Shown: piece after piece, positions 1-7,614 of the stretch | How positions within the stretch are numbered: the first letter of the stretch is position 1 | Layout of the letters: each line of letters starts with the position of its first letter | Assembly: GCA_938014215.1 (NCBI GenBank) | Contig: CALLRW010000006.1 | Span: 1-64,000, forward strand | Source: an uncultured Alistipes sp. | GTDB taxonomy: Bacteria > Bacteroidota > Bacteroidia > Bacteroidales > Rikenellaceae | DNA length: 64,000 nucleotides | Direction: 5' to 3' | The notes under the pieces: model-generated | The model's input: the letters and a program-made list of their open reading frames with translations, nothing else | The model's database searches: none | Told to the model about the DNA's origin: nothing | Program-made: the position numbers and the translations under genes

Positions 1-65
1 ATAAGAAATCCTATCTGAGGCCGGTGCCGCGGATCGACCTGGATCGGGAATTATTCCCCGAGTGA
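1..65 (+). CDS. 3' end of an unidentified gene
   Basis: The window opens inside a reading frame (codons from base 3) that ends with TGA at 63-65. The last 20 residues read KKSYLRPVPRIDLDRELFPE. A perfect palindrome that could act as a terminator follows 20 bases later. Too little is present to name a family. The YLRPVP stretch is faintly like SusD C-termini, but this is not a claim. Confidence 0.5.
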   Translation, partial: KKSYLRPVPRIDLDRELFPE

Positions 66-84
66 AGACTATAACACAAAAATA

Positions 85-112
85 AGATCCACACGCCGCG
101 GCGTGTGGATCT
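85..112. terminator. Perfect 28-base palindrome, probable terminator
   Basis: Bases 85-98 are the exact reverse complement of 99-112. The palindrome sits just behind the stop codon at 65 and upstream of an A-rich stretch. It fits a transcription terminator for the gene ending at 65, although a clear T-tract is missing on the plus strand. Confidence 0.5.
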
Positions 113-127
113 GAAAACAAGAATCGC

Positions 128-135
128 TATATTTG
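128..135 (+). promoter_or_regulatory. Bacteroidota-type -7 promoter element
   Basis: TATATTTG matches the Bacteroidota -7 consensus TAnnTTTG exactly. No convincing -33 TTTG is seen. There is no convincing protein gene downstream before the terminator at 258-297, so this promoter would drive a short non-coding transcript. Confidence 0.45.
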
Positions 136-141
136 CATATC

Positions 142-297
142 TGAAGAATCTGAAGGCTCCTATCCAGACACACTTTTTGAAACACTACCTCATGCCATGG
201 GACGACCGTGTCTATATCCTCACTCCCAGAAAATAGACCTCCGCAAGGTTTGACGGCAGCGCCGCCCCGGTGTAATCCGGAGCGGCGCTTTTTCTCT
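142..297 (+). ncRNA. Candidate small RNA of about 155 nt
   Basis: A promoter-like box at 128-135 and a strong rho-independent terminator at 258-297 bracket about 155 bases with no plausible reading frame. Within it, AGACAC near 173 can pair with GTGTCT near 210, which would give an internal hairpin. Size and isolation resemble a stand-alone regulatory RNA (6S-like RNAs of Bacteroidales are in this range), but I recognise no family signature. Bases 298-514 beyond it hold nothing I can support. Confidence 0.3.
258..297 (+). terminator. Rho-independent terminator
   Basis: A 13-bp GC-rich stem (258-270 with 277-289, one mismatch) and a 6-base loop are followed by TTTTTCTCT. It would end the candidate small RNA, since the nearest upstream coding gene already has its own palindrome at 85-112. 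Confidence 0.7.
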
Positions 298-514
298 GGC
301 ACACAAAGGCTGCACGCCATCTCTGCACCGGCATAGGCTCCCGCTTGGATGGAGCCGCCCTGCAAAAACTTCTGCCCGGCTGGAGACGCCTGCAAAGACC
401 TCCCCCCGACCAGAGCCGCCGGCAAAAGCCTTTCTCTGACCGGAGTGTCCGCCGGCACGTTCGCAGTCCGATATCCCCGGACATCCGCCGGAGGGTTTTC
501 GGGAGAGTCAGACG

Positions 515-1204
515 CTACTGATACATTGCAATCTCGATCTCAAGCACCCGCGTCACGTCGAAATAGATCTTCGGAGCGCTGTACTTTTCATTGCCCTCAC
601 CGAGCTCGAAAACATCGCAATGCCCGACAAGCGCCTGGGAAAGAATACGCTCCAGATTGAAATAGAAATACATGAAATTGTACTCGTCGCTGACCTTCGT
701 CACGCAGAACGGATGCTCCTCGCTTCCGTCACCGGTTGCGGCAATCGTCTCGAGCAGGAAATAGCCGCGATTGAAATAGGCCTGCCCGTCGCTCTGGGAG
801 TAGGTTTCATCCCCGTGGTGACGCATCAATGCGATGGACATGGCTGCCTTAAACAACGCCTCGAGATTCAGGGGATTGATCTCCAGGACCTCGTCGGCCT
901 TGGCCAGCGCCTCGGCATAGCAACCCTCCTGGTAGCTCTTCTGCATCTCCCGCACAAGAGGATCCTCTCGATCCTCCGTCAGATACGACTGCCCGAAGAA
1001 GGCCAGAATCCGGTCAGGCATGGTCAGGGTCGTATCCGGTCGCGAAGCCGTCATCCGTTCGGCAAGCGCCTCGATGCGCCCGGGATCCTTTTGGGCAATC
1101 GACTGGATCTTTTTCCACTTCACGGGGTAAAACTCCGGCCGAGCCGATGCAGTCGCGACGCACAACAGTGCGACCAGCGACACAAAGAGGGTTTTGAAAC
1201 ACAT
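515..1204 (-). CDS. DUF4919 domain-containing secreted protein
   Basis: This 229-residue protein begins with a signal peptide (about residues 1-21, hydrophobic, cleavage after ASA). The mature part matches the DUF4919 family of Bacteroidota in length and pattern, including a short TPR-like repeat around residues 90-120 (YAEALAKADEVLEINPLNLE). The family's role is unknown; export to the periplasm or envelope follows from the signal peptide. The gene stands alone. Its promoter at 1323-1353 leaves a leader of about 110 bases. Confidence 0.8.
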   Translation of the reverse strand: MCFKTLFVSLVALLCVATASARPEFYPVKWKKIQSIAQKDPGRIEALAERMTASRPDTTLTMPDRILAFFGQSYLTEDREDPLVREMQKSYQEGCYAEALAKADEVLEINPLNLEALFKAAMSIALMRHHGDETYSQSDGQAYFNRGYFLLETIAATGDGSEEHPFCVTKVSDEYNFMYFYFNLERILSQALVGHCDVFELGEGNEKYSAPKIYFDVTRVLEIEIAMYQ

Positions 1205-1322
1205 AACAGAGAAGTATTAAGGGTTACACTTGGGTCCGCCACACAGCATCTTCGCACTTCACACCTCGCGTTTCGGAAAGAGAAGACGACCGAACCTCCT
1301 GCGCCGGGAGCGTCGGTTTTTA

Positions 1323-1353
1323 CAAAGATAGCGAAAGTTGCCGCAACAACAAA
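1323..1353 (-). promoter_or_regulatory. Promoter for the DUF4919 gene
   Basis: On the minus strand TTTG (1353-1350), a 19-base spacer and TATCTTTG (1330-1323) give a full match to the Bacteroidota primary-sigma promoter. The next gene downstream is the DUF4919 gene at 1204. Confidence 0.65.
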
Positions 1354-1497
1354 CGGCAAGACAGGAAATTTCATCGGGTTACGCTCCGTTGAGGAGATAT
1401 CCCCCTCTCGGTTTGCGCCCCCGGGGCGAGTGCCGGCCACGAAACCGAGGACCCTCCAAACCACAGGTCCGCAAAACGGCAGACGAGAACCCACAAC

Positions 1498-1533
1498 AAA
1501 GAAAAAGCGGACAACTCTTTCGAATTGTCCGCT
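1498..1533 (-). terminator. Terminator of the initiator tRNA
   Basis: On the minus strand a 9-bp stem (1533-1525 with 1514-1506) is followed by TTTTTCTTT, directly after the tRNA 3' end. This is a classical rho-independent terminator. Confidence 0.85.
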
Positions 1534-1534
1534 G

Positions 1535-1610
1535 TGGTAGCGGGAGGAGGACTCGAACCTCCGACCTTCGGGTTATGAGCCCGACGAGCTGCCAACTGCT
1601 CCATCCCGCG
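1535..1610 (-). tRNA. Initiator tRNA-fMet (CAU)
   Basis: A 76-base cloverleaf with an encoded 3' CCA and anticodon CAU. The anticodon stem carries the GGG:CCC pairs typical of initiator tRNA, and positions 1 and 72 (C and U) are unpaired, as expected for formyl-Met tRNA. The body is nearly identical to bacterial fMet tRNAs. It has its own promoter (1683-1714) and terminator (1498-1533). Confidence 0.95.
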
Positions 1611-1682
1611 ATATATCTTTCGATTACCCCCCCACTCACCTTCCGGCCCCGGAGGGAATCCTCTTTATCACCTTTGCGAGTG

Positions 1683-1714
1683 CAAAGATAAGTCAAAAAA
1701 AACTTTTCTCCAAA
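1683..1714 (-). promoter_or_regulatory. Promoter of initiator tRNA
   Basis: On the minus strand TTTG (1714-1711), a 20-base spacer and TATCTTTG (1690-1683) match the Bacteroidota consensus. The tRNA 5' end lies about 70 bases downstream. Confidence 0.6.
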
Positions 1715-1786
1715 TAAAATTTGCAGGCAACAACCACCCGGATAACGGAATTCCCTTTTTACCAGCTGATTGAACCGGCAAAAATT

Positions 1787-3568
1787 TTATTTGATCGAGG
1801 CAGCGACGATCTCCGAAAGGTCTCTCACCTCCCCTTTCGTACCGCGGCCGATGGCCTTCTTGCAGAGCGGGCAAGCCGTCACGATCACCTCGGCCCCCGT
1901 TGCTTCGAGTTCGGCAGCCACCGAACGGGCAATCTGTACCTGCTGGCCGTCCGAAATGGCCGTATTGGCCACCGACGAACCGCAACACAGGGCATTCTCC
2001 CGCGTGGAGGCCGGTTCGAGCAGTTCGCCGACCGCCTCGATCACGGCCCGCGGTTCGTCGTAGATGCCGCTGCCGCGCCCCAGTTCGCAGGGATCGTGGT
2101 AGGTGAAGCGCGTCGCACCGTGCTCCAGCGTCAGCCGCCCGGAGCGAATCAGCCGCAGGATGTACTCCGAATGGTGGAGCACCTCGATACCCGGCAGGTC
2201 GTAATCCTCGCGGAAGACCTTCAGGCAGATCGGACACGACGTAACGAGCGTCGTGATGCCGTGTTTGCGGAAGAGATCGGCGTTGTATTTCATCATCTTG
2301 CGGGCCGAATCGGTCTCGCCGGCCAGCTTCAGCGGACGGCCGCAGCAGACACCTCCCTCGCGGTCGGCCCACCAGACCTCCTCGCCCGCCGCCTCGAAGA
2401 TCGTCGACATGGCCGAGAGCGTGCGCGGCGTGAGCAGCGTCATGCAGCCGGCGAAATAGCCCACCTTGCCCTCGCCCGACGAGCGGTCCACCCCCTTGAA
2501 GTAGTCGTAACGGCGTTCGTCGGGGACGTTGTGCATCTTGTCACGCGAATTGAGGCGCAACGTATTGAGATCGATGTCGACGGGACACTTCTCGGCGCAG
2601 CGGCCGCACATCAGGCAGTTGTCGGCCACCTGCAGCCGCAGGTGGTTGTAGCGGCGGTCGCGCAGGAAGTAGACCGACTGCACGTCGTTGATCCCCAGCA
2701 CGCTCTGCAGCTGGCAGGGGTCGATGCAGATGCCGCAGCGCGAGCAGGCCTCGACCTGGAAGTTGTCGTACGACGACTCCTTCTCCGAGGAGCGGATGCC
2801 GTAGCGGCGCAGGAAGATGAGCGGGATCTCCGTGAAGATGTGCATGTACCGCGAGAAGGGCAGCGCCACGAAGAAGAGCCCCAGACACGACGAGTAGAAC
2901 CACCAGGCGACCGATTCGAGCGTCAGCAGCGGCATGACGCCGATGTGGGCGGCCATCCATTCGCCGAGGGTTCCGGTGAGGAATCCCCCGCCGCCGTAGA
3001 TGGCGCACGTCGTGCTTTCGGCCACCAGCCGGGCCGGGAAGATGAACCACAGGGCCGAGAGGGCGATGCGGTCGCCCAGGACATGCTTCGTGGTCCGCTT
3101 CAGTCCCATGGCGCGCGAGTAGAAGCGCTTGCCCCAGGCCAGCGCCACGCCCGAGAGGACGAACAGCAGCAGCAGATCCATCAGGAAGTCAAAGACGGGT
3201 TTGTGTTCGAGCCCCGTGGCGAAGTACTTGAAGAAGACGTGACCCTGCAGCGGAACCCAGCGCAGACCGATGTAGGCGACCGTCTCGATCCACCCCACGG
3301 CGATGAGCAGGAACCAGCCGAAGGCCAGCGACATGTGCATGTAACCCAGCAGGGGGTTGACTCGGAAGATGCGGCGGTGGAGGAGCGATTCGCTGATGAC
3401 CTCGCCCACGGCTTCCAGCGTGCGGCGCGTGGGCAGGCCGCGCAGCAGGCGCATCTTGTCGCGACGGGGCAGTTGCCAGAGCCATCGTCCCCACTTCCAG
3501 GCCAGGGTGAGGAACATCACCACGGCGCCGAGGATGAACGGCAGACAGAAGGGTGCGTAGAAAGTCAT
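1787..3568 (-). CDS. HdrED-like membrane-bound heterodisulfide-reductase fusion protein
   Basis: This 593-residue protein joins a cytochrome-b-like membrane part (about residues 1-255, five or six helices, with histidines in GYMHMSLAFGW suited to heme ligation) to an HdrD-like part. The second half has two 4Fe-4S motifs (CSRCGICIDPC near 275, CLMCGRCAEKCP near 315). Two CCG cysteine modules follow (FAGCM, GVCCG and TSCPIC; then YHDPC, ALCCG and TACPLC). In known relatives such as HdrDE and QmoC this layout links a quinone pool to thiol/disulfide or flavin chemistry. It is the last gene of a five-gene operon, starting 2 bases after the upstream stop. Actual substrate unknown. Confidence 0.85.
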   Translation of the reverse strand: MTFYAPFCLPFILGAVVMFLTLAWKWGRWLWQLPRRDKMRLLRGLPTRRTLEAVGEVISESLLHRRIFRVNPLLGYMHMSLAFGWFLLIAVGWIETVAYIGLRWVPLQGHVFFKYFATGLEHKPVFDFLMDLLLLFVLSGVALAWGKRFYSRAMGLKRTTKHVLGDRIALSALWFIFPARLVAESTTCAIYGGGGFLTGTLGEWMAAHIGVMPLLTLESVAWWFYSSCLGLFFVALPFSRYMHIFTEIPLIFLRRYGIRSSEKESSYDNFQVEACSRCGICIDPCQLQSVLGINDVQSVYFLRDRRYNHLRLQVADNCLMCGRCAEKCPVDIDLNTLRLNSRDKMHNVPDERRYDYFKGVDRSSGEGKVGYFAGCMTLLTPRTLSAMSTIFEAAGEEVWWADREGGVCCGRPLKLAGETDSARKMMKYNADLFRKHGITTLVTSCPICLKVFREDYDLPGIEVLHHSEYILRLIRSGRLTLEHGATRFTYHDPCELGRGSGIYDEPRAVIEAVGELLEPASTRENALCCGSSVANTAISDGQQVQIARSVAAELEATGAEVIVTACPLCKKAIGRGTKGEVRDLSEIVAASIK

Positions 3569-3570
3569 CG

Positions 3571-3906
3571 TCAGAAATCTCCCAGTTTACGTTTGATCAA
3601 CATCACCACCCCGCGGGTATTGATTCCCCGGGGGCAGACCAGGCGGCACTTGCCGCAGAGCATGCACTTGTTCATCTCCTCGTAGGCTCCCTGGTACTCG
3701 CCGCGGCGGACGAGCGTGTGGACCCGCCGGAAGTTGAACGACGTGAGGTTCCCGGCCGTGCAGATTGCCGTGCAGGCTCCGCAGCCGATGCAGGTCTGCA
3801 GTTCGGGCATCTCGTGCAGGATCTCGTCGCTCTTGCGCAGGTTGTTGCGGTCGAGGTCGATGACCCGCGGTTTGGAGATCGTATATCCGAAGTTGATTGC
3901 CGCCAT
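3571..3906 (-). CDS. HdrC-like 4Fe-4S dicluster protein
   Basis: A 111-residue soluble electron carrier with two CxxCxxCxxxC clusters (CIGCGACTAIC near residue 39; CMLCGKCRLVCP near 81), the signature of HdrC subunits. It probably passes electrons between the flavoprotein encoded just upstream and the membrane subunit downstream. Intergenic gaps of 2 bases on both sides imply translational coupling. Confidence 0.85.
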   Translation of the reverse strand: MAAINFGYTISKPRVIDLDRNNLRKSDEILHEMPELQTCIGCGACTAICTAGNLTSFNFRRVHTLVRRGEYQGAYEEMNKCMLCGKCRLVCPRGINTRGVVMLIKRKLGDF

Positions 3907-3908
3907 CG

Positions 3909-4916
3909 CTATGCCTCCACGTATCGCACCGCCGCGTCGGCCGCTGCGGTTGCCTCGTTCAACGATTCGCCGATGGTCTTCGGGGCGGTGACGGTTCCGG
4001 CGTAGAAGATGCCGTCGACGTTGCTCGCGACGTTCCCCAGGAAGAGGTCCCGCGGCGCCATGAAGCCGCTCCGGGCGCGCTTCAGACCAGCACCCTCGGC
4101 CAGCCGGGCGTTGTCGTCGTTGGCCCGCATGCCGATCAGCAGCACGAGCATGTCGACGCTCATCCGCAACGGACGCCCCGTCAGCGTATCCTCGGCCTTG
4201 ATCTGCACGCGGCCGTCGATCGTGGGGCTCGCCTCCGAGATGCGGCCGCGCACGAAGTGGATGTTGTAGCTCTGCTGGGCCTCGCGGTACATCTCCTCGT
4301 AACCGGGGCCGAACATGCGGATATCCATGTAGAAGTTGAAGACGTCGGCCTCGGGGAAGAGGCGCTTCATCTCGATGGCCTGTTTGACGCCCGTCACGCA
4401 GCAGACCTTCGAGCAGTGCTGCTGGCAGACCTTCTCGTCGCGCGAGCCGACGCAGTGCAGGAAGGCGATGCGGCGCGGCGCCGTACCGTCGGCCCGGGCC
4501 ACGCGCCCCTCGTTGAACATCCGTTCAAGGTCGGCCGACGTGAAGACGTTGTCGTAGATGCCGTATCCATACTCCTCCTTGATCGAGGCGTCGAACAGGG
4601 TCGATCCCGACGCCAGCACGACGGAGTCACACGTCAGCGTGCGGCCGTCGGCCAGGGTGACGCTGCGGGGGGCGATCGCGGTGACCTCGGCGGAGGTCAT
4701 CACCTCGATGCCGCGTTCGTTGACGCGCCGCCGGAGGTCGGTCAGCACCTCCCCGGCCGGGGTGAACGAGGGGAACAGCACGTGCCACCCCCGGAGTTTT
4801 CCGCCCAGTTCGGACTCCTTCTCGACGATTACGGGCTCGACGCCCTGTTCGGCCAGGCGCAGGGCGGTCTGCATGCCCGCGACGCCGCCGCCGATGACGA
4901 TGATGCGTTTCTTCAT
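3909..4916 (-). CDS. HdrA-like flavoprotein (short form)
   Basis: This 335-residue protein starts with a Rossmann FAD motif (VIGGGVAGMQTA). It carries the HdrA-type cysteine patch HCVGSRDEKVCQQHCSKVCC around residues 155-175, which in HdrA binds an extra Fe-S cluster. A second dinucleotide-binding region ends in GIFYAGTVTAPKTIGESL. It is about half the length of methanogen HdrA and has no added ferredoxin modules. The ATG at 4916 was chosen because it overlaps the previous stop as TAATG; upstream codons in this frame belong to the HdrB gene read out of frame. Confidence 0.85.
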   Translation of the reverse strand: MKKRIIVIGGGVAGMQTALRLAEQGVEPVIVEKESELGGKLRGWHVLFPSFTPAGEVLTDLRRRVNERGIEVMTSAEVTAIAPRSVTLADGRTLTCDSVVLASGSTLFDASIKEEYGYGIYDNVFTSADLERMFNEGRVARADGTAPRRIAFLHCVGSRDEKVCQQHCSKVCCVTGVKQAIEMKRLFPEADVFNFYMDIRMFGPGYEEMYREAQQSYNIHFVRGRISEASPTIDGRVQIKAEDTLTGRPLRMSVDMLVLLIGMRANDDNARLAEGAGLKRARSGFMAPRDLFLGNVASNVDGIFYAGTVTAPKTIGESLNEATAAADAAVRYVEA

Positions 4917-6004
4917 TACTCTCTGATGTCGTATATCGTGTCCGTCGGGCAGCAGTTGACCACCGCCGACGCGGGTTTTCCGATGTATTTGCCGTTGCGG
5001 CCCAGGTACTTGGCCGCCGGGTCGTATTCGATGCCCATCTTTTCGAGCAGCGGTTCGACGTCGACCTGGTGCATCTGGATGCCCAGCTCCCAGGGGTCGT
5101 AGCCCAGCACCAGTCCGGCCATCTCCTCGTACGTCAGCACCGGGATTCCGTGGCCGTTCTGGCCGTAGGTCGTCCCCTCCATCTCGGCGATGGCGTACTG
5201 CCACTTGTCGAGGAACATCGCGCAACCGGGGCAGTTCGCCACGATGAAGTCAGGTTTGTAGGGGGCCATGCTCTCGAGTTTCTTGTGGGAGTTGGCGATC
5301 GAGTAACCGCGGTTGGCCTGGACCAGGTAGTTGCGGAAACCGAAACCGCAGCAGTGGCGGCGTTCGGGATAGTCGACCACCTCGCCGCCCCACGACTCGA
5401 TCATGCCGGCCAGCACGTAGGGGAACTCCGAACCGCCGATGCCCGACTTGGGGAAGATCTTGGCATAGTGGCAGCCGATGTGTTCGACCACACGCAGCGG
5501 TTCGCCCGTCACGGCATTGACCAGGCGGTGTTTGGCCCGGGCGGCGATCTCCTCGCGGAAGTGGAACATCACGTCCGACGTATGGGCGACGTTGGCCGGT
5601 TTACGGAATTCACGGCCCGTGGCCTTGAAGAGGTTTTCGCGGGTCTTCTCCTCGGTTTCGGGGAACTCGTGCCACGTGGCGAGGATCTCGGTGTAGATGC
5701 CGAACGAGGTGATGCACGAGGTGACGAAGTTCTCGTATCCGGCCTCGTTCATGAGAGAGAACTGCCGTGCCACGACCGTCATGATGGTCTCCAGCGGCAC
5801 GATGTCCGAATGGTAACCGATGCCGGTGCACGACGAGTGTTTCGGATCGTCCAGCAGATCCTTGCCCAGATCCCGCTGCAGGATATCGATAAAGGCCTTT
5901 TCGCTGCCCGGGAAGAAGTTCTGCCGGATGCAGCTGCGGGCGTAGTAAAAACGGTCGTCGGCAATCTCCTTCTGATACTCCTGCCAACTTCTGCGTCTGT
6001 TCAT
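4916..6004 (-). CDS. HdrB-like CCG-domain protein
   Basis: The 362-residue product has the cysteine-rich CCG architecture of heterodisulfide reductase subunit B. The C-terminal module is complete (HIGCHYAK near 175, HCCGFG near 218, NCPGCAMF near 258). In the N-terminal module the cysteines are sparse (SCIRQNF, SSCTG, TSCIT). HdrB carries non-cubane 4Fe-4S clusters at the disulfide-reducing site. It overlaps the HdrA-like gene by one base. A 13-base gap separates it from the upstream ferredoxin-like gene. Confidence 0.8.
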   Translation of the reverse strand: MNRRRSWQEYQKEIADDRFYYARSCIRQNFFPGSEKAFIDILQRDLGKDLLDDPKHSSCTGIGYHSDIVPLETIMTVVARQFSLMNEAGYENFVTSCITSFGIYTEILATWHEFPETEEKTRENLFKATGREFRKPANVAHTSDVMFHFREEIAARAKHRLVNAVTGEPLRVVEHIGCHYAKIFPKSGIGGSEFPYVLAGMIESWGGEVVDYPERRHCCGFGFRNYLVQANRGYSIANSHKKLESMAPYKPDFIVANCPGCAMFLDKWQYAIAEMEGTTYGQNGHGIPVLTYEEMAGLVLGYDPWELGIQMHQVDVEPLLEKMGIEYDPAAKYLGRNGKYIGKPASAVVNCCPTDTIYDIRE

Positions 6005-6017
6005 CTGTCGGTTGCTG

Positions 6018-6716
6018 CTAATTGTGCTCGTTGCTGTTTTGGGTGAAGACGTCCATCATGTACTGCTGATCGGCGCCCTGTTCGTAGCCCATTTCGCGGG
6101 CCTTGCGGTCGGAGTGTCGTTCGATGGTTTCGAACATCTCGCTGCCGCCGCTGACTTCGAAGATACGGTTGATTTCGGCGAGCGACTCCTCGTCCAGACG
6201 GCGCAGGGCGCCGGCTCCGTGGCGCATGTAGACGGGCGAGAAGCGGCCGTAGACCTCCTTGTCGTGGTCGTAGATCCACTGCCAGACGGTACCCTGTTCG
6301 GGGTGGAGTTCGGGTTTGACCAGCCGCGGCACGATGCAGTAGCCCGTGCGGAGGATATTCTCGCCGATGATGCGCTTGAGGGCGAGCTGCTGACGGCCCT
6401 TTTCACTCTCGACGAAGAAGCCGAGTTTCTGCGACAGCGTGCGCAGGGCCTGGATGACGTAACCGGGCGTATTGCCGCGCGGGCAGCGCGGACGGCAGGA
6501 CATGCACTCGCCGCAATACCAGATCGTATCGCTCTTCATCAGGGCCTCGATGGCCTCGTCGTCACGCGACTGGACGATGCTGACAATCTGCCGGGGGTCG
6601 TAGTTGTAGAACTCGGCCGCGGGGCAGACGCCCGTGCAGACACCGCAGTTCATGCAGGCGTTCAACCCCTCGCGCATGCGCACGTCCTCCATCAGCATGT
6701 CGAAATATTTTCCCAT
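6018..6716 (-). CDS. HdrC-like 4Fe-4S dicluster protein, first gene of the hdr-like operon
   Basis: A 232-residue protein with two 4Fe-4S motifs (CMNCGVCTGVCP near residue 21 and CGECMSCRPRCP near 67) and a helical C-terminal half. It resembles the HdrC/ferredoxin-like partner of the HdrB-like protein encoded next. The start at 6716 (MGKYFDML) is preferred over the longer frame from 6803 because a good -7 box (TACCTTTG, 6754-6747) lies inside the longer version and would start transcription near 6740. Confidence 0.8.
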   Translation of the reverse strand: MGKYFDMLMEDVRMREGLNACMNCGVCTGVCPAAEFYNYDPRQIVSIVQSRDDEAIEALMKSDTIWYCGECMSCRPRCPRGNTPGYVIQALRTLSQKLGFFVESEKGRQQLALKRIIGENILRTGYCIVPRLVKPELHPEQGTVWQWIYDHDKEVYGRFSPVYMRHGAGALRRLDEESLAEINRIFEVSGGSEMFETIERHSDRKAREMGYEQGADQQYMMDVFTQNSNEHN

Positions 6717-6746
6717 ACCTTTTAATACAAAAAAACCTTTGCACTG

Positions 6747-6754
6747 CAAAGGTA
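6747..6754 (-). promoter_or_regulatory. -7 promoter element of the hdr-like operon
   Basis: TACCTTTG on the minus strand fits TAnnTTTG. It lies about 30 bases ahead of the ATG at 6716 and is embedded in a small inverted repeat (CCTTTGCA-GTGCAAAGG, 6736-6752). Confidence 0.5.
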
Positions 6755-6874
6755 GGGATTCCGCATCGGTCGCGCGGTGGTATAAATACGTAATTTTCGC
6801 CATCCGGAGGTGCGCTCCGCACTTCGGGAGCCGGCCGGAGGTCGCCAGATCGGGTCAGAAGCTGCCCGGAACAC

Positions 6875-7040
6875 CTCGGAGCGGACCGGCGATGCACCCC
6901 ACTCGAAGCGGACCGGCGACGCACCCTCCTCAGAGCGGACCAGCGACACACCCCCTCGGAGCGGATCGGCGATGCACCCTTCTCAGAGCGGGCCGGCAAC
7001 GCCCCCCTCAGAGCGGATCGGTGACGCCCCCACCTCGGAG
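6875..7040. repeat. Degenerate 25-27 bp tandem repeat, six copies plus a partial one
   Basis: Six head-to-tail copies start at 6875, 6902, 6929, 6955, 6982 and 7007, and a seventh begins at 7034. The core is CTCRGAGCGGACCGGCGA followed by a C-rich end. Unit lengths are 27, 27, 26, 27, 25 and 27. The array fills the gap between the hdr-like promoter and folA. Lengths vary out of frame, so it is unlikely to be coding. There are no unique spacers, which argues against CRISPR. Confidence 0.85.
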
Positions 7041-7093
7041 TCCGCTGCCGACCGCACAGACGCGGCCTTGCACCCGTCTGCCCGGCACCGGTT

Positions 7094-7573
7094 TCAGCGC
7101 CGCTCCCAGCGTTCGAAGGTGAAGGGCCAGGGATACTCCTTGCCGCAGGGGAGGGATTCCGACTCAGCCAGCCGCCACTCCGCCTCGTTCCACACCGGGA
7201 AGCGCGTGTCGCCCTCGTAATCGTGGAAGACCCGCGTCAGATAGAGGCGTCCGGCATGCGGCAGGGCCTGGGTGTAGATCTGGGCGCCGCCGATGACGAA
7301 GATCTCCTCCCCGTCGGAGAACAGCGCGAAGGCCTCGTCGAGCGAATGGACGACACGGCAGCCGGGGATCTCGATCGGCTGGCGCGAGATGACGACGTTC
7401 TCACGGTTCGGGAGGGGCCGTCCCAGCGATTCGTAGGTCTTGCGCCCCATGATGACGGGGTGCCCCGAGGTGAGGGCCTTGAAGTGTTTCAGATCCTCGG
7501 AGATGTGCCACAGCAGGGCGTTCCGGTCGCCGATGACGCCGTTCTGCGCGACGGCTGCGATGATCGATATCAT
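7094..7573 (-). CDS. folA: Dihydrofolate reductase
   Basis: The 159-residue enzyme reduces dihydrofolate to tetrahydrofolate with NADPH in the cytoplasm. Family signatures are present: the N-terminal IIAAVAQNGVIGDRNALLWH loop, the acidic residue after it (SEDLKHFK), PVIMGRKTYESLG, and FVIGGAQIYTQAL for cofactor binding. It is of normal length. It lies 41 bases downstream of thyA on the same strand, the usual partnership because thymidylate synthase regenerates the dihydrofolate that FolA recycles. Confidence 0.95.
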   Translation of the reverse strand: MISIIAAVAQNGVIGDRNALLWHISEDLKHFKALTSGHPVIMGRKTYESLGRPLPNRENVVISRQPIEIPGCRVVHSLDEAFALFSDGEEIFVIGGAQIYTQALPHAGRLYLTRVFHDYEGDTRFPVWNEAEWRLAESESLPCGKEYPWPFTFERWERR

Positions 7574-7614
7574 GCGTAAAGCGTTTTTTGGGTGAAACGT
7601 CGGTATGCGGTTCG

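Noticed and set aside
6716..6803. Longer N-terminus for the first hdr-like gene
   Set aside because: The promoter-like TACCTTTG box lies inside that extension and the extra residues have no resemblance to the family.
6875..7040. CRISPR array
   Set aside because: The units are directly adjacent and imperfect with no unique spacers, and no cas genes are in the window.
6810..7220. Plus-strand protein built from the tandem repeat
   Set aside because: Unit lengths vary between 25 and 27 bases, so the repeated peptide loses frame, and the end runs antisense through folA.
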